This document shows positions 7,288-12,517 of a DNA stretch of 19,682 bases, one piece after another; the first letter of the stretch is position 1, and the number at the start of each line of letters is the position of its first letter. A model generated the notes under the pieces. The model ran no database searches and was not told the origin of the DNA. It worked only from the letters and a program-made list of their open reading frames with translations. Source of the DNA: an uncultured Bacilli bacterium (GTDB taxonomy: Bacteria > Bacillota_I > Bacilli_A > RF39 > UBA660); assembly GCA_944359735.1 (NCBI GenBank), contig CALVTA010000014.1, positions 1 through 19,682 on the forward strand. Reading direction: 5' to 3'. A program made the position numbers and the translations under genes.

Positions 7288-7687
7288 AAAAAGTGGAATT
7301 GGAAAATTTGTAGCAGGAGCTGCTATAGGAGCGGGATTAGGAGTTTTATTTGCTCCAAAAAAAGGTAGTGAAACAAGAAAGGATCTTAAAGAAAAACTAG
7401 ATAATGTTATTGCTAAAATTAAATCAGTAGATGCTGAAGAAATAAAAGAAATGTTTGAAAAAAAAGTAGAAGAAATAAAAGCAGACCTTGAAGATTTAGA
7501 CAAAGAAAAAGTAATAAAAATTGCTAAGAAAAAAGGAGAAGATATTAAGAAAAAATGTCAGGACTTAGTTAACTTAGCAGTCGCTAAAGGGACACCAGTA
7601 TTAGAGAAAGCTGCTGAAGAGTTAAGATTAAAAGCTATTGATGTTGTTAGTGATGTCTTAGAAAAATTAGAATCAAAAGACAAGTAA
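7280..7687 (+). CDS. YtxH domain protein
   Basis: The N-terminal part (IGKFVAGAAIGAGLGVLFAP, then KKGSETRKDLKE) is the diagnostic YtxH segment: a glycine/alanine-rich single membrane helix followed by an A-P-x-x-G-x-x-T/R turn. The rest (about 35-135) is a long charged helix with alternating Lys/Glu and a coiled-coil pattern. YtxH proteins are general-stress/envelope proteins of unknown biochemical role. The ATG at 7280 is preferred over the TTG just before it. It overlaps the upstream gene by 8 bases and has GGAAAGGAAG as ribosome site. It is the last gene of the operon begun by the lipoprotein; a hairpin follows at 7701. Confidence 0.9.
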   Translation: MSKKSGIGKFVAGAAIGAGLGVLFAPKKGSETRKDLKEKLDNVIAKIKSVDAEEIKEMFEKKVEEIKADLEDLDKEKVIKIAKKKGEDIKKKCQDLVNLAVAKGTPVLEKAAEELRLKAIDVVSDVLEKLESKDK

Positions 7688-7700
7688 CTTAATATAATAA

Positions 7701-7724
7701 ATAGAACCAATTGGTTCTATTTTG
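7701..7724 (+). terminator. Perfect palindrome with short T-run, probable terminator of the YtxH operon
   Basis: Positions 7701-7720 form a perfect 20-bp palindrome (ATAGAACCAA then its exact complement) and run into TTTTGACTTT. With AATT as loop this gives an 8-bp stem. It lies 13 bases after the YtxH stop and 20 bases before the next -35 box. It could equally be an operator for the adhesin promoter. Confidence 0.6.
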
Positions 7725-7740
7725 ACTTTAAAAGAAACTA

Positions 7741-7769
7741 TTGATTTATTTTAAATAAAATGGTATAAT
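7741..7769 (+). promoter_or_regulatory. Promoter of the surface-protein locus
   Basis: TTGATT (7741-7746), a 17-bp spacer and a consensus TATAAT (7764-7769) preceded by TGG, giving an extended -10. The start point would be near 7776, leaving a leader of about 25 bases to the ATG at 7802. Confidence 0.8.
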
Positions 7770-7788
7770 ATAGGCACCAAAACAAATT

Positions 7789-7795
7789 GGGGGGG
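7789..7795 (+). promoter_or_regulatory. Poly-G ribosome binding site of the thioester adhesin gene
   Basis: A run of seven G followed by ATAAAA and the ATG at 7802. It is the only plausible ribosome site for this gene. Frames that start at the TTG at 7787 would read Gly-Gly through the run, but the ATG at 7802 gives a proper signal peptide and suitable spacing. Homopolymeric G runs are rare in such AT-rich DNA and prone to slippage. Confidence 0.6.
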
Positions 7796-7801
7796 ATAAA
7801 A

Positions 7802-9895
7802 ATGAAAATAATTAAACCAAAGAAGATTAAATTAATTATATTATCGATTTTAATTGTTGGTTTTGGGGCTTTCTTTACTATGACAAATACTAAAGCTTCA
7901 TCAACTGCGCCAACATCATTTACTGCAAATAGTGAAAAATTATTATCAGGATACATTAATAATTGGCACTATGCAAAATTAACAAGCAGTTTAGGAGAAT
8001 ATGTTTATTGTCGTGATTTCCATAAAGGAATTCCATATGGTGTTACGATGACACTAGAAGGTGAAGCACCTGCCGCAATTGCTTATATTCTATCAAATGG
8101 ATACCCAAAAGTAAGTATAACAGGTGATTCTGATAAAGACTATTATATCACCCAGGCTGCATTATGGTGGTATATGGATTCTTATATGGGAACTAATAAT
8201 TTGCCCGATGCTTTTAAAACTACAGGTCCTGATCCATATAATTTAAGACAATATATTATAAAATTAGTAAATGAAGCAGGAAAAGTAACCTCTTATCCTA
8301 CTCCTTCTATTAGTTTAGTTAATAATGACAGCTCACTAAATTTAACAAGTGATAAAAAATACTATGAATCAAGAGCCATTAGTGTAAAGACATCAAATAC
8401 AACTGGGAATTATACAATATCTTTAGCTAATGCTCCAACAGGAACTACCATAGTTAATGCTTCAACTGGGGAAAAACAAAAATCATTTGCAACAAATGAA
8501 AAATTTAAAGTTAGAATTCCTGTAGATAAGGTTGATATTGGAAATTTAAATATTAAAGTAACTGCCACAATAACTGGCTCAGTCAATAAAGCTTATATGT
8601 ACAAATCAAGTGATTCTACTAAACAAGATGTATTTGGTTCAACACTATATCCTGATACATCAACAATAACAGCTAAAACTAATTTAACACTTGAGACTAG
8701 TAAAGTAACAATTACAAAGATTGATGATGATACAGATAAGCCATTAGCCGGTGCAACATTTGTAGTAAAGGATAGTAGTGGAAATCAAGTAGCTACTTGG
8801 ATATCAACTACATCATCACATGTAATTAGAAATTTACCAGATGGCACTTATACTCTACAAGAAACTAAAGCTCCAGAAGGTTATGTTTTAAATGATCAAG
8901 TGATTAAATTTACTATTAGTGAAACAAATAGAAATATAGCCATTAGAGTTAGAAATAAAACAATAGATAAAACAGCAAATATAATAAAAATAGATGCTAA
9001 AACAAATAAACCACTAGCAGGAGCTACTCTAGTAATAAAAGATAGTACAGGTAAAGAAGTAGATAGATTTATAACTACAACAGAAACACATACCTTAAAA
9101 GATCTTGCTAATGGTAAATATACAGTAGAAGAAATAGAAGCACCAAAAGGATATAAAAAGTCAGATGAAATATATGAATTTACAATTAGTGATACCAATA
9201 GTAAAGTAACTGTAACAATAAAAAATGAACCAATTGAAAAGACAGCTTCAATTATAAAAATTGATTCAATTACGAAAAAACCTACGCCAGGAGCTACTCT
9301 AGTAATAAAAGATAGTACAGGTAAAGAAGTAGATAGATTTATAACTACAACAGAAGCACATACCTTAGAAGATCTTGCTGATGGTAAATATACAGTAGAA
9401 GAAATAGAAGCACCAAAAGGATATGAAAAGACAGATGAAATATTTGAATTTACAATCAGTGATACCAATAATAATGTTACTGTAACAATTGAAAATAAAC
9501 CTATTGAAAAATTAGTAAACATAATAAAAATAGATGCTAAAACTGGTAATCCATTAAAAGGTGCAACTTTGGTAGTAAAAGATAGTACAGGTAAAATAAT
9601 TGAAGAGTTTGTAACTACTGAAGAAGCACATACAATTACAGATTTAAAAGACGGAGAATATACGGTTGAAGAAACTGCTGCTCCAGAAGGTTATAAAAAA
9701 AGTGATGAAATATATAAATTTACAATCAGTGATGAAACACCAACAGCTTTAGTTATCTTTGAAAATAATGAAATAGTAGAAGTTCCATTTACTGGTAGTA
9801 ACAAATCCCTTATAAGTACTTTATTTGGATCAATACTATTAATATCCGGAGTAGGATTCGTATACTACAATGGTAAAAAACAAAAAGTTAAATAA
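7802..9895 (+). CDS. Sortase-anchored thioester-domain surface adhesin with four Cna-B repeats
   Basis: A 697-residue secreted wall protein. It has a signal peptide (residues 1-32, basic start then hydrophobic core), and a TED thioester domain with Cys C70 (YVYCRDF) and Gln Q118 (YITQAALWW) and the typical ILSNGYP segment between them. An all-beta linker domain (about 170-300) follows, then four Cna-B domains of exactly 90 residues. Each has the isopeptide triad: Lys 306/396/486/576, Glu 354/444/534/624, Asn 385/475/565/655. The end is a sorting signal: VPFTG (661-665, a variant of LPxTG), a hydrophobic helix and a GKKQKVK tail. In known TED proteins the internal Cys-Gln thioester reacts covalently with host amines. 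Here it is inferred to mediate attachment to a host or neighbour surface, the Cna-B stalk projecting it from the wall. The sortase gene overlaps its last 26 bases. Confidence 0.93.
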   Translation: MKIIKPKKIKLIILSILIVGFGAFFTMTNTKASSTAPTSFTANSEKLLSGYINNWHYAKLTSSLGEYVYCRDFHKGIPYGVTMTLEGEAPAAIAYILSNGYPKVSITGDSDKDYYITQAALWWYMDSYMGTNNLPDAFKTTGPDPYNLRQYIIKLVNEAGKVTSYPTPSISLVNNDSSLNLTSDKKYYESRAISVKTSNTTGNYTISLANAPTGTTIVNASTGEKQKSFATNEKFKVRIPVDKVDIGNLNIKVTATITGSVNKAYMYKSSDSTKQDVFGSTLYPDTSTITAKTNLTLETSKVTITKIDDDTDKPLAGATFVVKDSSGNQVATWISTTSSHVIRNLPDGTYTLQETKAPEGYVLNDQVIKFTISETNRNIAIRVRNKTIDKTANIIKIDAKTNKPLAGATLVIKDSTGKEVDRFITTTETHTLKDLANGKYTVEEIEAPKGYKKSDEIYEFTISDTNSKVTVTIKNEPIEKTASIIKIDSITKKPTPGATLVIKDSTGKEVDRFITTTEAHTLEDLADGKYTVEEIEAPKGYEKTDEIFEFTISDTNNNVTVTIENKPIEKLVNIIKIDAKTGNPLKGATLVVKDSTGKIIEEFVTTEEAHTITDLKDGEYTVEETAAPEGYKKSDEIYKFTISDETPTALVIFENNEIVEVPFTGSNKSLISTLFGSILLISGVGFVYYNGKKQKVK
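8702..9781 (+). repeat. Four tandem 270-bp coding repeats (Cna-B domains)
   Basis: Units begin at 8702, 8972, 9242 and 9512 and are all exactly 270 bp (90 codons). Units 2 and 3 are nearly identical in DNA: the first ~65 bases from 9021 and 9291 match without a difference, and about 7 differences are seen over roughly 170 bp. Units 1 and 4 are more diverged, though unit 4 shares the AAAATAGATGCTAAAAC block with unit 2. This points to recent duplication or conversion of units 2 and 3. Confidence 0.9.
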
Positions 9896-10523
9896 AAAGA
9901 AAAGAATCTCTCCTAATACAGTCGCTCTAATTGGAGCTTTTGTAATAACACTCGGAGGATTCTTTCTTCTTTATAATTTTATCAGTGATAAAAGGCTACA
10001 GGCTTATGATTACATGAATGAACAAATATACGATAATACTGAAACAGATATATATGACGTTAACACTGAAGAAGTAGTCACCACTGATGAAGAAGAAATA
10101 CCAAAACAATATGATATAGAAAACTATATTGGATATTTAGAAATACCAAAGATAGACTTTAAAAGGGGTTTTTACAACATTGATTCTAAACTTAATACTG
10201 TAGAAGCTAATATTGAAATAATAAAAGGCAGTGACTTACCTGATGTTACAAATGGTAACTTAATAATAGCAGGACACTCAGGCACCGGATGGAAAGCTTT
10301 CTTTAAGAATTTATATAAATTAGAAGTAGGAGATGAAGCTATTGTTACCTATAGTGGCAGGTCTTATAAATATAAAATAACAAATATTTATAAAGAAAAA
10401 AATACAGGTACTGTTTCAATAAAAAGAAATTATGATAGAACTACACTTACATTAATAACTTGTACTAAAGATGATAATTCTACACAAACTATCTATATAG
10501 CTGAACTTTATACAATTGAATAA
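9870..10523 (+). CDS. Sortase, dedicated to the adjacent surface protein
   Basis: Sortases cut the sorting motif of surface proteins and join them to the wall precursor or to another pilin. This 217-residue protein has an N-terminal membrane helix (about 17-37) after a basic start, an acidic linker (about 55-80), then the sortase barrel beginning IGYLEIPKID. The catalytic His is H136 in IIAGHSG and the Cys is C198 in LTLITCTKDD. The usual catalytic Arg 9-13 residues after the Cys is not seen: that strand reads STQTIYIAEL with Gln206 near the expected place. The ATG lies inside the end of the adhesin gene (26-base overlap) with only a distant GGAG/AGG, so translation is probably coupled. The likely substrate is the VPFTG protein upstream. 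Class cannot be fixed from sequence alone. Confidence 0.9.
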   Translation: MVKNKKLNKKKRISPNTVALIGAFVITLGGFFLLYNFISDKRLQAYDYMNEQIYDNTETDIYDVNTEEVVTTDEEEIPKQYDIENYIGYLEIPKIDFKRGFYNIDSKLNTVEANIEIIKGSDLPDVTNGNLIIAGHSGTGWKAFFKNLYKLEVGDEAIVTYSGRSYKYKITNIYKEKNTGTVSIKRNYDRTTLTLITCTKDDNSTQTIYIAELYTIE

Positions 10524-10538
10524 AAGGGGGTGTTATTA

Positions 10539-11408
10539 ATGAGCCAATTATCATTAATGACAAAATTAAAAACAGTTTTTGATTTAATTACATCAAAAAA
10601 TTTATACTTAATGATTCTTGCTATAGTAATATTTTTTACTATTATATTTATAACTACTAATGGATCTAATAGAAAACAAAGTAAAAAAACTTATATCTTA
10701 TTATATTTAGCAGGATTTATATTTTTAGCTATTCAATATGGTAATAGTTTTTTAACTCTAGTAGACTATGCAATTAACGAAGTGTTTATAACGTACTATT
10801 TTCCTAATATTGTTATTTATCTAATAATGCTAATTATAACTAATATAATTCTTTGGAAAACAATATTTAATGATAATATAGACTTTAAATTAAAAGTTAT
10901 AAACTCTATAGCCTTTGCAATTATTATGTACTTATTTATTTTAGCCATTGCTACCATAAATAATTTAAAATTAGATGTTTTTAATATTACTGAATTATAT
11001 AGTAGTAATGGAGTTAGAAGTTTATTAGAGCTAAGTATGTTCATCTTTGTTTTCTGGGTAATAGTATTAGTAGTCTATCATTTCATTAGAAAATATCAAT
11101 ATAAACATAATCTTATTCAAATAGAGTCATTTACTAACTACAATATTATCCATGATTTTGATGTTAAAGAAGCTTATAAAGTTCCTAAAGTTACTGTTTT
11201 AATGGATCAGCCTAAAATAGAGGAATCAGAAGAAAAAACTAAAGAACCTCTTTTAGGACAAGAATTTACTTTAGATGAATATAAGTTAATGGTTAAAATA
11301 TTAAAAGAAGAAAAAGAAAAAGAAAATATATCAACGATAGAATCAAAAACTATAGATGATAACCCTTTAACAGAATTAAATAAATTATACCAAAGCATTA
11401 GGGATTAG
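10539..11408 (+). CDS. Five-helix membrane protein linked to the sortase locus, function unknown
   Basis: A 289-residue protein I do not recognise. Five hydrophobic helices are seen (about 22-40, 51-68, 87-106, 119-140, 161-184), followed by a ~105-residue hydrophilic, acidic C-terminal tail. By the positive-inside rule (HFIRKYQYKH after helix 5) the tail is cytoplasmic. The tail carries a PKVTVLMDQPKIEE segment and a helical end (FTLDEYKLMVKILKEEKEKE, then LTELNKLYQSIRD). No catalytic motif is visible. The ATG at 10539 is chosen over a GTG at 10530 because AAAAGGGGG is well placed for the ATG. The gene lies 15 bases after the sortase stop, in the same transcript, so a helper role in export or anchoring of the surface protein is possible but unproven. 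Confidence 0.75.
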   Translation: MSQLSLMTKLKTVFDLITSKNLYLMILAIVIFFTIIFITTNGSNRKQSKKTYILLYLAGFIFLAIQYGNSFLTLVDYAINEVFITYYFPNIVIYLIMLIITNIILWKTIFNDNIDFKLKVINSIAFAIIMYLFILAIATINNLKLDVFNITELYSSNGVRSLLELSMFIFVFWVIVLVVYHFIRKYQYKHNLIQIESFTNYNIIHDFDVKEAYKVPKVTVLMDQPKIEESEEKTKEPLLGQEFTLDEYKLMVKILKEEKEKENISTIESKTIDDNPLTELNKLYQSIRD

Positions 11409-11437
11409 TATAATAAATATACTAAATCTCTTTTTTT
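11402..11437 (+). terminator. Terminator of the surface-protein locus
   Basis: AGTATA-ATAAA-TATACT forms a perfect 6-bp core, extended by GATT opposite AAATC with one bulge, and is followed by CTCTTTTTTTA. It overlaps the TAG stop codon of the five-helix membrane protein gene. Confidence 0.65.
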
Positions 11438-11441
11438 ATCA

Positions 11442-11447
11442 TATAAT
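11442..11447 (+). promoter_or_regulatory. -10 element (TATAAT) just ahead of the helical-bundle protein gene
   Basis: A consensus TATAAT 14 bases before the ATG at 11462; no clear -35 (ATACTA at the 17-bp position). The predicted start near 11454 would fall inside GGTGAT (11453-11458), the ribosome site, giving a leader of about 8 bases. Confidence 0.45.
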
Positions 11448-11461
11448 TTATTGGTGATAAA

Positions 11462-12394
11462 ATGTTAAGTGAAGAAGAATTTTATAAACAATCCCTAAAT
11501 ACAAATTTTTTTAATCTTAGAAATTTACGAGATTTTTGTATTAATGTGCAATTATCATTCTATGGTGAAAATGAATATAAAGAAAGAATCTCTTCTCTGG
11601 CTAAAAGGAGTCAAGACTTAGGAAAAGAATTGATTACTTATACTAAAGGCATTGTTCCTCAAGAGGGCTTAAATTATCAAATATACTATACAGAATATAC
11701 TCTAGCAGCTGAAAAATTAACAGAAAAACTTTTTTCTTTAAACCTAGACACTGATATAACAGAAACTCAGTTAAAATTAATTCCTCAAAATGAAATAGAA
11801 ATAACAGAAGAAACAATAACGACAATAACAGACTTTAATAATAGGGCTTTAGAACTTGCTAAAGAATTTGTAGCCTTGTCAAAAGAAATTATTAATGAAT
11901 TAACTTCTAATAATTTATTTTCCTACTCATATCCTAGCCTTTACAACTTCATGATTATAACAATTAATCTTTACATAGGAGAGTTAAACAGACTTCAAGA
12001 AAAATTAAGACAAGATCCTATAATAGCTTTAGATACAGAATATGGTTACAACATAACTAGTTATGAAATCGTATCTTTCTTAAGAGGTTTAATAGACCCA
12101 AATGCTACTAATTATATAGAAATATTAAACACAATTTTAAACGAGACTTATCCACAACTTCTTCGAGATTATAATAGTTTACCTCTTTCTCCTGAAAATC
12201 AACAAAATTTAACTGAAAGAACTATCGCTCTTATAAGAAGAATAAGACTTTTAATATCAAATATGCTAAAAGACTTATTGGATGCTGATCTTTATTTTAT
12301 TATAGAAGCTCTGGCTATAGATACATTCTATCGTAATATAAACCATTTCCTTTATATTTTAAATGCTGATGAAAAAGAAGAAAGAAGTTGTTAA
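11462..12394 (+). CDS. Predicted helical-bundle protein, possibly DUF2935-like
   Basis: A 310-residue, almost entirely helical soluble protein without signal or membrane segment. Two similar halves seem present: the N-terminal part FYKQSLNTNFFNLRNLRDF, and a later FMIITINLYIGELNRLQEKL / FYRNINHFLYIL pattern. This recalls DUF2935, a two-repeat ferritin-like bundle in spore-forming Firmicutes, where His/Glu residues may bind metal. Here there is almost no His (only the one near the C-terminus), so metal binding looks lost or the family assignment is wrong. GGTGAT lies 3 bases before the ATG. It has its own -10 box and terminator, so it is probably a single-gene unit. Function unknown. Confidence 0.7.
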   Translation: MLSEEEFYKQSLNTNFFNLRNLRDFCINVQLSFYGENEYKERISSLAKRSQDLGKELITYTKGIVPQEGLNYQIYYTEYTLAAEKLTEKLFSLNLDTDITETQLKLIPQNEIEITEETITTITDFNNRALELAKEFVALSKEIINELTSNNLFSYSYPSLYNFMIITINLYIGELNRLQEKLRQDPIIALDTEYGYNITSYEIVSFLRGLIDPNATNYIEILNTILNETYPQLLRDYNSLPLSPENQQNLTERTIALIRRIRLLISNMLKDLLDADLYFIIEALAIDTFYRNINHFLYILNADEKEERSC

Positions 12395-12409
12395 ATTACT
12401 TCTTTTTAA
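12381..12409 (+). terminator. Terminator overlapping the end of the helical-bundle gene
   Basis: AAAGAAGT (12381-12388) pairs perfectly with ACTTCTTT (12398-12405), with a 9-nt loop that contains the TAA stop; TTTTAATTTT follows. Confidence 0.7.
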
Positions 12410-12436
12410 TTTTGACTGAAAAACATCACTTCCTAA

Positions 12437-12465
12437 TTCACAATTATCTTTATAATTGTTATAAT
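12437..12465 (+). promoter_or_regulatory. Promoter of the pcrA-ligA operon
   Basis: TTCACA (12437-12442, 5 of 6 to consensus), a 17-bp spacer and TATAAT (12460-12465) with an extended-10 TG one base upstream. The start point near 12472 leaves a leader of about 45 bases to the pcrA ATG. Confidence 0.75.
12440..12459. promoter_or_regulatory. Inverted repeat in the promoter spacer, possible operator
   Basis: ACAATTAT-CTTT-ATAATTGT is a perfect 8-bp inverted repeat with a 4-bp centre that fills the space between the -35 and -10 boxes, overlapping the end of the -35. A dimeric repressor bound here would block RNA polymerase. The AT-rich composition makes chance palindromes easier, so the call is tentative. 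Confidence 0.45.
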
Positions 12466-12517
12466 ATATATAGACCAATTAAGTATAAATAGTAAACATA
12501 GGAAGTAGGTAATAATA

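Noticed and set aside
7787..7801. TTG start at 7787 giving Met-Gly-Gly-Ile-Lys ahead of the adhesin signal peptide
   Set aside because: The G-run is better explained as the ribosome site for the ATG at 7802, which gives a normal basic signal peptide start.
7738..7956. Minus-strand open frame over the adhesin promoter and signal peptide
   Set aside because: Overlaps a strong promoter and a clear signal peptide on the plus strand; no sign of its own start signals.
8896..9522. Long open frame on the minus strand across the Cna-B repeats (208 codons)
   Set aside because: It is the complement of repetitive, low-GC coding DNA; no ribosome site, and the product is a repeated Ser/Val-rich string without domain. 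The plus-strand protein explains the sequence fully.
8702..9781. Regular repeats that might be a CRISPR array or satellite
   Set aside because: The 270-bp period equals 90 codons and each unit encodes a Cna-B domain with its isopeptide residues; no short direct repeats with unique spacers are present anywhere in the window.
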